Assembly: GCA_022453515.1 (NCBI GenBank)
Contig: JAJNNY010000074.1
Span: 98,568 to 162,567 of the forward strand
Direction: 5' to 3'
From: Astrocystis sublimbata
Lineage: Eukaryota; Ascomycota; Sordariomycetes; Xylariales; Xylariaceae
Length of the DNA: 64,000 nucleotides
In this document: positions 45,284-57,901 of the stretch, in pieces
Layout of the letters: each line of letters opens with the position of its first letter
Numbering within the stretch: the stretch's first letter is position 1
Notes under the pieces: generated by a model
Database searches by the model: none
What the model saw: only the letters and a program-made list of their open reading frames with translations
Told to the model about the DNA's origin: nothing
Made by a program: the position numbers and the translations under genes

Positions 45284-46410
45284 GTCGTCGGTGGCATAGT
45301 CCGTTTTTGCCCTTCCTCATGAATTGTTTATAATACCACAAAAGCGGTGGCCGGGTGATGGGCTTGCCTCTTTGTAAAATCAGCCTGTACACATACTCTC
45401 TCACACACACTCACACACCTTGTTTTTCTACTCGGATCTTCTTCAATTACGAGAGATCATCATGTCTTTTTATGATGTTGCTACAAATTACGGCGGCAAG
45501 GGGCGTTTCGAGATACAGGAAAAGAGAATTTGACCTACTACGGGTTTTTTTTCGGCGGGTCAACGACAATTACGGTGCTCTGTGATGAATGACTACTACT
45601 AGCATAGGAATGGTTGGTTGGTTTCGTTTTCATTTGATTTTCTTCCCCTTCCAAGCGCTATCTGTATATAACGTAACCTGTTGCATACCAACAAAGTTTT
45701 AAATTAATGCCATCGCCGCTCATGGAATACTTGTCACTTCAATTTCTAGGCACTCGTTTGAGACGTGAATGATTGTGTTTCTTAAAACGTGAATGATTAG
45801 ACATCGTGGACAACCAACGCATACTGATGAGATGACCCCTTCCGTGCCGTTCACTTCAGCTGCTCTAGCGGGGATTGGTGTTAGGATTGGGGTAGACATG
45901 TGGGTAAGGAAACTGAGCCGAGCTGTTGTACTCCTGCAAATTGAGTGTCTTGGACAGAATGCTAGGTGGCACTCTCAGAAGGAGCCAGTTGAGAAGCCAA
46001 AGTGACCAGGCCCTGCCAGGGTATGTAAGGTAGCAAGAAAGATGGGCGCGAACCTGACCTAGGTTCAACTACCTAAAGTTGGCTGTTCTTAACAAAGCAC
46101 GCCTTCTTGTACGTCGGGATCAACGTGACTGACTACTTCAAACTTGGAAGCCTGCCTGAAAATAATGCACATAAATTTACTTGCAAAGAACCAATGACCG
46201 TGCGCGCCAACACCGCTGTTTCCCCATCCTGGGTGCCCCCGAAACGCCGGTCATAAAAGTCCATCTCCATAGTATGATACATGGAAAGGCGTCCATTCCG
46301 GACAAAGGTACACCGGGCAGACAGCCAATCATCCCTTGTTCATGATCGTACAGACACATATCATGCTGCATGCATGCAAGATACGCGCCCCAGCCTCACT
46401 TAGTCCGCTG
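45284..46410. other. Convergent intergenic region
   Basis: 3' flanks of Hsp70 (plus) and the coiled-coil gene (minus). It has a ctctctcacacacactcac run at about 45398-45416. No gene is evident. Confidence 0.55.
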
Positions 46411-47952
46411 TTATATTTCATCTTTCGCGTCTGAGGATGCGACGGTTTGTGTGGCAGCCGTTGTAGAGGAAGCTTCGGGCGCATTGCTGCGCTCAGATAC
46501 TGATATCGATGAAGATAGATGTGATGGATGAGCCGGCTCTCGTGTTATGCCAGTATTATCCGCTTGTGTTTCGCTTAATTGGCGCTCTGAGGGAGAGAAG
46601 AGACGTATTAGCATAGAGCTTCAATTCCAGCCAGAGTTTGGGGACAGTAGAAGATGATGGAACTTGAAGGAAGTCCAAAATAGCGAGCATGGAGCAGGGG
46701 AAATGGCACCTACCGAGCTCGCGCACCCTGTGGCGCAACATCTGGTTCTCGCGAACAAGCGACTGTGTCTCTGCCTGGTAGTACGTCATCTCGTCCCTAA
46801 CGGCCAGCATCTCGCCCTCTGGGCCTTGAGTCAGGCTTGAAACCTGGCTTGAACTGAGCAGCGGAGAAGGGGCAATCGCCAGGCGAGGCGAGGCGGCACT
46901 CTGGCTATGGCTCGGCGTTCGCGACCTGCGGTGCAAGGCATCCCGGGCGGTGTCGAGGGTCGACGACGGGTGCGAGAGAGACGGCGATCGGGGCGTTGAG
47001 CCTGATGGCGAGGGCGGCACAGGGAAAGGTACAGTGGCAGGGGCGTGGGATGTGGAGGTAGAGCTGGCGGTGTTCGGCTCTTCGGCGGCGACTCCAGACT
47101 GGGAGTGGCCCTGGCCCTGCGCAGTCTGTAGTTGCAGGAGCTGGATCTGCTGCTGGCGGATCATTTGTAGGAGGCGGTTCTGGTACGGGTCAGGGTTAGT
47201 ACGACGGCCCGCTTCCAACGCATACTTCCTTGCACATGACCAGCGGAGCGGCAACACGCGGTAGAGAGAGTCGGGACATGGGCATACGTACCACCTGTGC
47301 TTCCTGCTCGGCCTCAAGCTCCTGGTGCAGTTCGCCGAGGCTAGGGGTGCGGTTATGATAGGGATCGCGGGCGGTCATGAGCGGTGAGGCCGGCAAGGGC
47401 TGCGGGCTCGCCATCAGCTGGTGGGGAGGATGGCCTTGGCCTTGGCCTGTGGTGGCTCCCGATTCCGAAGCAGGCATCTCACCAGGCGCGGGCACGGTCG
47501 GGTCGTTGAGTTGGAGGTTCATCAGCACGGAGGATCGGCGCCGACCAGCTTGGGGCGAATGGCGCTGCCGTGATAGAGAGTTGCTTGAGGTGCCTGACGA
47601 TGCGATGGGGGGCATACGTTAGCTACTTATGCAGAGAGATGGACAGCCCTGAGGAGATGGGGGGTCGTATGCACTGCAGGCGGGGAGGGGACTCACGTCG
47701 GCCTGGCTCGTGCTGCAAGCCTGCGTTCACAGTGGCGGCAGCCTGCAGCGAAACAGCGGCGGAGCGAGGCGAGGCGGATGGTGACTCGCCTGACACGGCA
47801 GAGGTGGAGCCGGAAACGGAAACGGACGTTGATATTCCTGTAGGATCGCGATCGCCAGGCACGCCGCCCGAGGAGCTCTGGCTGCCGTTTGCAGCGCGAT
47901 GAGGCACGGCGATGGGAGATGACGGCGGCAAAGAGTTCAGGTCAGGCGCCAT
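46411..47952 (-). CDS. Conserved filamentous-fungal coiled-coil protein of unknown function
   Basis: Four exons, 47952-47697, 47593-47292, 47179-46714 and 46586-46411, give 399 residues with all phases consistent. The junctions give EPGRR|TSSNSLSRQ, EAEQEAQV|NRLLQMIRQQQ and MLRHRVRELE|RQLSETQAD. Two helical segments stand out: RTPSLGELHQELEAEQEAQV running into NRLLQMIRQQQIQLLQLQ, and EMTYYQAETQSLVRENQML, a leucine-zipper-like coil. The rest is Ser/Pro/Thr-rich and probably disordered. I recognise the pattern from hypothetical proteins of filamentous ascomycetes but know no function. There is no basic region before the zipper, so it is not a bZIP factor. A cytosolic or cytoskeletal adaptor is possible. 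Confidence 0.75.
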
Positions 47953-48883
47953 ATTTCGGAAGCCGACGTCTCGGTAGCTTACGGGTACAAATGGCAGTGG
48001 CGATGCTATGCTCTAGTGAGGTAAAGCTGAGAGCGCAGTAGACGGTCGGTCGGGTGCTGGCAAGGAGCTATGAGACTTTGAGTATTGTGGCTGCCTTGGT
48101 AGCTACTCGATGTTGAACACCTTATGTGGCACATTTGAGGCTTGGACTTTCCAAATGGTGGTAATGGTGGTGGTGACGATGATGATTGTGCTAATGGCGA
48201 TGGTGATGATGGTTGCTGAAGGTGGTGAAGGTGGGGGCGGGGTCAAACGCGTCTGCAATGGACAAGGGACTGGTGTAGACTGACAGGGGCCAGGGGCAAG
48301 GGGTGAGGTACGAGGGGCCAAGTACATGTGTAGCCGATATTTGAGTCCAAAAATACCATTTACAACATGCACCTCACCAAAGAAAAATGCCGATCGTGCA
48401 GGCAGTAGGCAGATGGAGTTGTTGTGCTAGGAATATGTAGGCAGTTGGTAAGGTAAGAAGGTTAGGTGCTAGGTATTCTGAAGGGTTGCGAGGCGATGGA
48501 GGGCACTCGCCCAAATGCTCAGGCAGGTCGGCAGGTAGCGCAAAGTTCGAGCACACGTGAACACAGGCATACAGGTAGCACCTGCTCAGCTGAAATCAAT
48601 TGTGACAAAATCAACATACTTCCTAGGTAGATACAAGTACTCTACCTGTATCCGACCGTGGTAAAGGACGCTGTGTCTGGCAGGTCTCTTCTGAGGTAGG
48701 TATGCGAACCAACCACCAGCAATCATTAGGTAGAAGCATCGTAACTTTCAGGTTGCGTTTGCCTCGTGGAAATCGGCGCCATTCGTAAATATCATTATTG
48801 GCATTCTCTATAAGTAATATCTAGCTACTACCATCATGATTCTAATCAAAACAGTGAACGCCGTCTAACATTAAATTTCGTCT
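47953..48883. other. Intergenic region with trinucleotide repeats
   Basis: Contains a ggt/gat-rich trinucleotide stretch (about 48153-48240) and CTTCCTAGGTAGAT at about 48621. It forms the 5' flank of the coiled-coil gene and the 3' flank of the MFS gene. No coding sequence. Confidence 0.55.
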
Positions 48884-50568
48884 TCATGGACAATCATTAC
48901 CTGCCTCAGCCAGCGTCTTGGCGCTCGCGCGTTTCTCGTCCCGCCAGATGCAGAACGCCTGCATCGACCCCACGCCCGCAACCAAGGCGCTGCCATACCA
49001 CGCAATCCCCGTGCAGTGCACCTGTGTACCCGTGGCATACAGGTAGCCCGCCACCGGAGGCGCCATCATCCTGCAAGCCGCTCCCGCGCTGGCCGCGAGC
49101 CCGTTCACCTTGCCGAGCATCGTCGCGCTGGGCGTCGCCTCCTTGATCAGGATGAGCAGCAGCGGGTACAGCACGATCGACAGCAGGTTGCGCACCGTCA
49201 GGCAGAAGTAGATGGCCGGCAGCAGCACCGACTCGGGCACGTACACCAACCACGGCACCATCAGGTACGCCACCGGGTGCAGCACCGTCACCAGCAGGAA
49301 CAGCCGCATCACCCCCATCTTCTCCGCTGCCAGCGGGAACACCACCACCTGCACGAACAGCGCGATTCCACCGTTGACTGCCAGTATCACGCCCACCGCC
49401 TGCATCGACAGGCCCAGCCCGCCCGGCGAGTAGAACGGGTTGAAGGCGCTGATCGCTAGGTCGTTGAACACCGCTCTCGAGTCCTCGAAGAAGATGGGCA
49501 TCAGGTGGTCGTACGTCATCGAGTGGTAGGTGAAGATGGACAGCGAGACGATCAGGGCCATCGTTCGCTTGGTGAACAAGCCCGTCCGCTCTCCTTTGAC
49601 GTGCATGTTCTTACGCGTCGTCTCGGAGCCGTGGTCGAGGCTGGCTCTAGCTGTGAATGACCCGTACGTCTCCGACCGCAGGTCGATAGGCGGTTGCTTA
49701 AGCGCGTCCGAGGTGCCCAGCAGCGGCGTCTCGTCCGTCGTGTACGTGTTGTCCGGCAGCATCACCCGCGGCTGCATGTCCGGGTGCGTCTCCTCCAGAA
49801 GCAGCCAACCGAGCACAATGCTGACCAGTAGCAGAGCGGCGCAGATGACATTAGGTAGAAGATAAGGGAATCTCGTGAACAGGCTGTCCTGGGTGAAAAT
49901 GCCTGGCCATGTGTGATGGGGTTCCGCGAAGATGCCGCCGAGAGCCGGTCCGATGATCGTACCCATGGACCAGACGAAAGGCATCACGGCAAACGCCCGC
50001 GCTGAGAAATTAGTTTCCTGTCGTGCTGCAAGAAGGCAATGTGGATGCTACTCACGTTCGTGTTCAGGCTTAGTCACAAGCTCTCCGACCATGGTCTGGA
50101 TGACGCCGATATTGCCATTCAGTAATCCGCCAAAGGCTCGACCGAACAGGGCCACCCAGATGTTGGTGGCGAAACCGACGACAATCATGCTGAACATGGT
50201 GCCCAGACAGCCCAGCATCAAAACCGGCTTGCGCCCTATTCGATCCGAGAGACTGCCCCAGTACATGCCCATCAGGGCTTCAGTCAGACTGAAGGCCGAG
50301 ATGAGGATGCCGGCATAGAAGGCGGCATCCTGCTCGTTTCCGACCTGGTAGTACCGCACGAGAGACCAAGCATAGGGGAATACAGATGTGAGGGCAATGG
50401 GCTCAGCCAGACGTACAATAGCTTCGTTGGCCATCAAGTTAGCTCGATGAGCGGGGCTGATTGAATCAAGAGGTACGCGATGGCTGCGATAGACTCACCT
50501 AGAAGAAAGAGCTGAAGCGTCGGGAAGGCATCGGGATCGCGGGGACATCTCTGCTGTGTTAGGACCAT
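48884..50568 (-). CDS. MFS transporter, ZIFL/drug-proton antiporter type
   Basis: Exons are 50568-50499, 50421-50056 and 50001-48884, giving 517 residues. The junctions are QLFLLA|IVRLAEPIALTSVFPYAW and TKPEHEP|RAFAVMPFVWSMGTII, both standard for the fungal family related to plant ZIF-like transporters. WGSLSDRIGRKPVLMLGCLG is the MFS loop 2-3 motif, and GRAFGGLLNGNIGVIQTMVGE lies in helix 4. About 12 helices flank a central hydrophilic loop with predicted phosphorylatable serines (LDHGSETTRKN). It probably exports small organic compounds or metal chelates; the substrate is unknown. The early short exon supplies the only suitable ATG (RCPRDPDAFPTLQLFLL). Confidence 0.87.
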
Positions 50569-53561
50569 TGCTTCCTAGTTTTATTCCAAGCTTACAACAA
50601 ACGAACACAACACCAGGGCCAGTGACGCGGCTATTTTGCTATGTCAGTCTTGGAGGCTTGGCTGGCAGCGGGTGGTTGTGTGTTTTCGAAGCGAGGAATA
50701 GATGGGTGGTGATGGCGTAGGCAATGAGTGAGCGAGGACGGTCCAGAGAGGAGATAACAGTTTCTGTATTTCAATGGCGACCAATGGAAAAAAAAAATTA
50801 GGTTCAGGACTGCCTGCAAGCGTCGTCAGAGAAATGGGAGGAGAATGGGCAGGAATGCGTGTCGGGGGCACGACTTCCAAGTCCGTAGCGAGCGATACAC
50901 ACACCGATGATGGATGCAGCAAAAGAGGGTTGTAAATGCAAAAGTTTGGTGTCTGCAGCACCTGCACCGATAGCAGCGGTGCTATTGATATGGGAATACT
51001 CTTAAGTAAATAGATGCGCTAGGTTAGAGTCCGTCGACCGGAGGTTTTTCAGTAACAGATTGACCCCTGCTTCATCGTTGTCGCATGCCTCAACGTGCAT
51101 GCACAGTGCCTCGCTACTCATCTATACCGAGGGCTACCGTCAGTGCACACTGTGTGGCGCCGTTCGAAGACAACTTTTGGTACCTGCATTTCGTGTTGGT
51201 GGAATCAGGCCGAGAGGACGGACGGCCATCGGCGATCCAGGGCAAATCGACCCATGCTTGCCATACTATCTATCTGCTTTGACATGATGTGAGCCCTACC
51301 TAGTCGAGCTCGCTTTTTGCACTTGCATGTAGTAGATAAGAGTGCATTGCATACTGATTGATCACTTTTACTATATCTCGGACAGGTGCCGACGTGCCTA
51401 AAGTGGTGTACTGGCTACTTACGCAGTCAATCAGTCTCAACGCCGTTTGTCCGACTTTTCCCGGGGCAGGAATGGAGAAGGAACTGACTTAGGATGCGCC
51501 ACCACACGTGGCCTGACCACTTACCGCCTTGCTAGTCACCGTGCGCGGTCCAATAAGCTGGTGCTGCCCGTGCATGCTTGACGTATGAAATGACTCGAAT
51601 TCGATGACCATTGCCTAAAATGGCTGGGCGAGCAAGTCTCGTACAGTGCCCACTTCTCCGTGTCTGTCAACAACCATGCTGATAACACATATGCGGGCCA
51701 TGATCGCATGCTACGTTGGATTGCAGAATAGATATATACTGTATGCTTTAGGAAACATACGCACTAAATGGACACTAACATGGCTAGGTCGGCAAGGGAC
51801 TTCTAAAGTCATATCTAGAAACCTGTCGAGCCCCTCCCCCTCTACTGTCGACAGCAGAACCCCATCTTTAATGAACGCCGCAATAGGAAACCGCTTGTTG
51901 CGTTGCGTTTCTAGGATTGCAGGCATTTTCCTCATCAGTCTCAATCCTCACATTTCTAGTATAATGCAAGAACCTTGGTTGCCTTTGATGTAACGGTACC
52001 TGAGTCTCCTCGTCTTGTCAGGAATGGGAGTAACAGTAAATCAATCAATGACGATACCCTTACGATAAGAAGTCCTATCTCTACTGGGGACACATGCATG
52101 GCTATCTACCTCTTAGGCTCTTACTGATAAGCAATTGTGCGCCAAGGCCTGTGTACTGTAAGACTGAATCAGCCACGCAAGCCAATGGCAAGTCAGTCCC
52201 CTACGCTTGGCACCTGTTTCTGGACCATGCTGGTGGCCCGGCATTTAATTGCCATCTCTTCCGGCCTGAGCTATTGGGGTCCTCTGTCAAAACCCGAATA
52301 ATTCCCGCTTTTAAAAGTCCGTATTCACTCATGTGATCCCCATTGCTGTCGCCAGACGGGGGCGCAGCCGGGGCCCGAGCCGGGGCCGTTCGGCGAACTC
52401 ATTGCAGCCGATCAACACCGCAGACACGGCAGGCCGAGTTCTCTGTCGGGATTGTCTTGGAGGCCTTACTTACTCTGGAACCGCTCCTCCGCCGTCAGCC
52501 ATCTGCTCTCCCGTTCTCCTTGGGCTATGACTCAATTATACAACCAAGGTCTTCACAATCACGGACAACACACTTGCGAGTCGTTAGCATCAAGACGTGG
52601 GGAAAAGCGCTTAATCACCGCCCGACGTTCTACTGCGATCGACTCAACTGCAACCCTTATGAACAATACTAGTTTCGAAACCCTTTTTCTATCAGTTGGT
52701 CATTGTGAGTTGTTATTCATGATGTTATACCGGCACAGTTTAGACAGTGATCATTATAGATTTACAATTCATCCCACACGGCGTCCGCCAGACAACGCGT
52801 CAGAGGCCTTTATTGTCCCGGTCTTTGTCGAACATCATCGCGTCACGCAACGCCAATAGCAGATGGAAACCTTCAATGTTTGCGTGCGATCATTGCACGA
52901 TACAATATACGAGTCCTGCCCATGTGCAATGCCAAATCAGCTTCTCGGATGTTACCACGGCGGTGAGTAGCGCCACTGAAATGCAGCCACCCGATTGCAA
53001 TGGCCAATGTGAGGGGTATATGTCATCGCGAGGAACGCAGTACATAACGGCTGCAACGACGATAGGCCACGGGACTCTCTGCATGAAGCATTGCAGTTCC
53101 CGTGCAGGCGACTATTGGCACTTAGCTCATCCGATTCAAGGTCCGTATCTGAATTTCCCGATTTCAGAGTCGGAGTGTTATATGCCTGGGGCGTCGTGCC
53201 CCACCAAGCGTGGACTCCATGCCTCGAAATGAGGAGATCGTCAATGTGAGGCGCTACTAGTTCCGGGGAGGTTGCTGTTGTGTGGCCGTGATGTCACGTA
53301 GACTCAGACCAAAGTATGGAGTATCGGAACTGTATGCACTCCACGTCATCATATTAGCTTACTTACCGTCTTGCATTGGGCGGGAGGATTAGATGCTCCG
53401 TGGTCGATGTATTTCCCTCGGACCAACGAGGCAATGGCGCGTTTCTGGGGTACAAATACTCCTCTATACCTCTCTATTCAATTCTACCCATCTTGACGTC
53501 TTTCATATCTTGATTGCGCCTTCTCAGTGAAATTCGACAATCTTCTATTACTGACTTCACC
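50569..53561. other. Three-kilobase gene-poor region
   Basis: No gene I can support. Overlapping short frames at 52333-52672 and 52747-53232 are open for up to 161 codons but show no known domain; the latter has ten cysteines. The region may contain decayed sequence. It ends with the promoter of the M20 peptidase gene. Confidence 0.5.
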
Positions 53562-55441
53562 ATGATGGGACTCTACTTCATCCTGAACTTTCTGGCAGTT
53601 TGCAATGTTGTCAGCACATTGCCTGCTTTCACGCCTGATTATGGCAACCAACATCACTTGGGGTTGGACAACACTCCTGGTGTTGAGGCTTCAGGCCATG
53701 ATCACTCCAGGTACAAGTGTGATCTCCCACGGCCAATAGATCCCTCAAAGGATGGATTGGTGAGTTCACAAAAGATATTCTCGGGGGAGGAAAGCCTCGA
53801 GACAATGGTAAAGCGTCACCAATCTCTCGTTCGCATAGCTTCAGTTTGCTACGATGATCTTGGGAGTTTCGACGAAGATGACAGGTGGAAACCTTTTTAC
53901 GAAATACCAGGCACTCTCGAAGAGCACTACCCGAATGTGTACGTCCTTCCGCTATGATCTAATATAGACAAAACAGTTTGGAAACATACTAATGAACTGG
54001 ATAATAGATACAAGTATGCCTCTTTTGAGACAATCAACAAATTTGGGCTTGTGTATACAGTTGAAGGCTCTGATAATAACTTGGCCCCAATACTCTTAAC
54101 CGCACACCAAGACGTTGTGCCTGTCGAGGCAGCAACTCTAGATCAATGGGACTACCCCCCATTCGACGCCTATTATAACGAGACTGATGGATACCTTTAT
54201 GGTCGTGGTGCCTCGGATGACAAGGCCGCGATTACTGCCCTCATGTCCTCTCTGGATGCTCTTCTTTCACAGGAGGGTTATGTGCCTCGTCGTTCTGTCG
54301 TATTGGCCTTTGGTTTCGATGGAGAATGCGCTGGCCAAGCTGGAGCTGGAGAGATAGCCAAGCATCTGGAGGACAAGTACGGCGAGGACGGGATCGCCGT
54401 GATCCTTGACCAGGGCGGTGGAGGTCTTCGGAGTGTCGGCGAAACTCTCTATGCACTTCCAGCTGTCTACGAGAAAGGTTATCTGGACGTGTGGTTTGAC
54501 CTCACCGTCTTGGGTGGGCATAGCTCTACTCCGCCACCAAACACAGCTATAGGGATCATGTCAGAGATCGTCACAGCTTTGGAGTCGAACTCATACAAGC
54601 CCAAAATCGACTGGAACAGTCCTGTGCATCAAGGCTTGGTCTGCCTAGCTCGATACTCACCTGACGCCCTACCCGAGCTCACCCACATGGTACGGCACGG
54701 CGACCTCCAATCAGCAGCCTATCTCATGTCCCACCTATCGCGCGAGACGCAATATGCCATCCAAACGTCTCAAGCAATCGATTGGATATCCGGAGGGGCT
54801 AAGATCAATGCCCTACCTGAATTTGTGACATTGGGAGTTAACCACCGGTACGCACCACAAGACAGCATCGGCAAAATCCAACATCGAATCGTGCAACTAG
54901 TCGAAGATATTGTCGACCGCCATGGTATTCGTTTACAGGCCTTCAAAGATGACGAAGACTATGAGCAGTATGTCGCTACTCACGCAGTTTCGCCCCGACA
55001 TAAGAATGCAAGTCACGCGTGGAAGCCAACATTTAACGGTAATCTCCTTGTTGAATCACGATTGAAATCTCCCGTCTCACGTCAATCGCCAACTTCGGGA
55101 AATGTTTGGGATGTATTCGCGGGAACTGCGCGCCATACCTTCTCTTCCGAAGCTTCGAAGGTCGTGGTAGCTCCAGGGGCCATGACTGGAAACACAGACA
55201 GTCGTCATTACTTGAGTAAGTTGCTAACCAACACCTCATGAGCCATCTCGACTGAGTATAGAAACTAATGAACGAGTTTCAATCAGACCTGTCGAAGAAC
55301 ATTTATAGGTGGAGTCCCGGTAGCTTGTCATCATTTGACAATATCTACACAGTCAATGAAAGGCTTTTGATGCGTGAGCAATTGAACATGGCCAAGTTTT
55401 ACTACGACTTCATCCGCAATTACGACCAGGCAGATGACTAA
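53562..55441 (+). CDS. Secreted M20 family peptidase (carboxypeptidase S-like) with altered catalytic residue
   Basis: Exons are 53562-53938, 54008-55215 and 55287-55441, giving 579 residues. The N-terminal LYFILNFLAVCNVVSTLPAF is a signal peptide or anchor. Expected zinc ligands are all present: His159 (LLTAHQDVVPV), Asp196 (GRGASDDKAA), Glu232, Asp260 (VILDQGGG) and His526 (NTDSRHYL). In M20 enzymes the motif before Glu232 reads D-E-E, and its first Glu is the general base. Here it reads FGFDGEC, so the base is Gly231. The DEG motif at 260 is DQG. Established knowledge: the family cleaves C-terminal residues or joins and splits N-acyl amino acids. With the base lost, this is probably a pseudoenzyme or has changed chemistry. 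The last exon (NLSKNIYRWSPGSLSSFDNI) restores the family's conserved C-terminus. Confidence 0.85.
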
Positions 55442-56250
55442 AGCCTATAACTGGGAACGATCCATGACGCTTCGACGGACACCATCACGCTCAAAAGCCT
55501 TGCGGCAACTGAAAGGAGCCGTCCCAAGACATATGATATTATGGTAAAATAAGCTATATCATGATTAGGCAACTCCCAGCAGGTGGGAGCAGTCGCATAT
55601 CAATAAAATTGTCACCTTACCCTTCGACTTGACTTGACTTGCTTATATGCTATGATGCAGAATTCCCTTGTCAGTGTTACACAAAGTCTCTCGTAATCGA
55701 TTAGCGCTGCGGCAATTACCCCCCCAATAGCAAGGACGCACTCCTCTAGCTCATCACCCTTGTAAACATTCGGCCAATAGTTCAGTCCAGCCTTAACTAC
55801 TTCTTCTCAAGAACCCCCGACCTTTATAATTGAGTCCGAGAGGCCTGCAACAAGCCCCAGTTTCGGACGCTCGCTTGTCGAATGATGTGATTGGCAGTTA
55901 GAAAAGACCCCAATGCGACTTTCCTAGTGGCTGCGACTGAGCACGCCATAGGTCCATTGTCAGCCTAGCACTGCCTTATGAAATGGTAAAGGGGGAAATG
56001 ATCACCATCTTGTTTGAGGCGTAGGTAGGTAGTATCAAGGACGAAATATAAGCAAAGTAGCATTCAACAATCTGCGATGATACGTAAACATCACACGCCA
56101 TGCTTACTACTGCGTACAAAAGCACGCGCGGGACAACGTGACATATACATATCTGACCAGTGAGTTTTGCGTGCCGTCTATGCCTTTTCTTTCAACGTTG
56201 CTATTCGAGATTGGATATAATAATATCCTGTATCACCTTCTTATCAAACT
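55442..56250. other. Intergenic region, no gene seen
   Basis: It contains the 3' UTR of the M20 peptidase gene and the 5' flank of the lectin-like gene, with a gacttgacttgactt run at about 55626. No RNA gene or open frame of note. Confidence 0.55.
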
Positions 56251-57901
56251 ATGGAGTCAACGAATCAAGCTTACCCGACTCGTTCGCCAACTGCAGCCCA
56301 GGGTGTCGGGGCGGGCGAGGCGGCACTTCTCAGACACGAACAACACCCGGAAATGCGTTGGACGGACCAAGACTGTGGGGGGCTGGAAGTTCTTCGTGAC
56401 CCAAAGGAGGGGATCGAAGTGATTCGTGACCCAAGGGAAGGGATCGAAGTTCATTATGCAAACGACATCGAAGTCGACCATAGGCACAACCTTCGGGCAT
56501 CCCCAATTTTGCCACCTGAAGCGAACGGTCTGAAGTTCCCGAATACCGGACCGGACCCAGTGGGAGGCGAAAAGCCAGGTCTGATACAAAACCGAAGAGT
56601 GTGCGGGTTGAAAAGACCCTGGTTTTGGGCCTTAATAGCGCTCCTGGGGTTTGTCATTGTCGGAGCGGCTGTTGGTGCCGGCGTCGGCAGTACTGTAGGA
56701 CATCACGCAGCGACTGGAAACGGAACTACTGTCACCATATCGAGCCCAATTCTGCAGAATTCAAGTAAAGCTGCATCACAATGGAGGGATCCGGGCACCA
56801 ACAACAGCCAGTATCGGGTCTACGTCCAATCAGAGGAGGGTTCAATACTAGAAGTCGCTTGGTCGTCAAATGATACCGTTTGGACAGTGTCAAAAGTCAC
56901 CGACGATAGCAATGACGTAGCACTGGGCACCCCTATAACAACAGATGTTGGCTACCCGCATGCCAACACCTCCATGCCATTTGTAGGTGTTCTCAAGACA
57001 TCCTATAATTATGTGGTACCCTTCTGATTCAATCTAGGTCAAAAATGTTTACATTGTCGGTCAAACAGGGTCTATTACAGAGCGCGAGTCACCCTATAAG
57101 GAACAAGCACGTCATTGGGGGGATGAAAACTTCACTGGCTTAGACACAGCTTCCGCTGGCTCCTCCATCCTTTGCTTCTGGTACCAAAGCTTTGTCACCG
57201 AGACACAAATTCTAACAGTGTTGTATCAAGACCAAGAAGCAAACTCTATCCAAGTTGCCAGATACACGGCAAATGAGACTCACAATGACCCTTGGTTAAC
57301 AACGAAGCAGGAAGTCCAAATACAGAATGGCTCCGCACTGGCCGCGGCCCCTGTTGGTAGTCGAAACGATCTCCGTCTGTACGTTGGCGATACCAACGGG
57401 CAAATGAAATCACTTGTGTACAATCTCACGAGTAATAGCATTACTAGTGGCCACTGTAAGCTCAAATCCTAGTATGCGTAAGGTGGCGATGTGTTATTAA
57501 TTATGATCAGCCACAAGTTACAGCTTGCCGTCAGCACCCAGGACAACAGAAACTATTTCGCACCAGGAACTCTTCCAGACTGCGCAAGCGGAGATAACCC
57601 CCAGGAATTGACGCACCTTATCTTGTTCCCCAGCGTTGATCGGAGCAGTTTGAATCTTGTTTCGTGGAACTGTTCGTCTGGCTTTCTCGACCAAACAACC
57701 AGCATCGAGCCCGTGCTCCAGCAGAACCGCACATACCTTGGTCTCGCTAACACTCTAAGTTCCCTTGACCCCGAGGATCAGAGAGTTTATGTACTGTTTG
57801 ACGCTGGTGGTGGTCCCGAGATCGAGGAGTGGCAAGTGCCGCCTGGAGCTCAAAATGCGGACTGGAAGGTCCTCGGAACAGTCCCAGTGGCAATCACTTG
57901 A
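56251..57901 (+). CDS. Single-pass membrane protein with C-terminal fucose-lectin-like propeller
   Basis: Exons are 56251-56982, 57038-about 57417 and about 57511-57901, giving about 500 residues. The N-terminal 125 residues are hydrophilic and cytoplasmic, with a duplicated decapeptide EVLRDPKEGI/EVIRDPREGI. FWALIALLGFVIVGAAVGAG is a transmembrane segment at about 129-150, with Lys-Arg before it, so the large C-terminal domain is outside (type II). That domain resembles fungal fucose-specific lectin (PF07938-like) propellers: repeated strands such as SQYRVYVQSEEGSILEVAWS, QILTVLYQDQEANSIQVARY and RNDLRLYVGDTNGQMKSLVY. The second intron is uncertain. The obvious donor at 57456 does not keep phase; GTACAA at 57418 with the CAG ending at 57510 does. 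Sugar binding is inferred from family resemblance only. Confidence 0.68.
56386..56445. repeat. 30-bp tandem duplication in the lectin-like gene
   Basis: Two 30-bp units, 56386-56415 and 56416-56445, differ at five positions and are followed by the start of a third. They encode a duplicated decapeptide of the form EV-RDP-EGI in the cytoplasmic tail (residues 46-65). Confidence 0.85.

Noticed and set aside
52747..53232. 161-codon cysteine-containing frame as a possible secreted effector
   Set aside because: No signal peptide, splice support or homology. The start is in AT-rich non-coding sequence.
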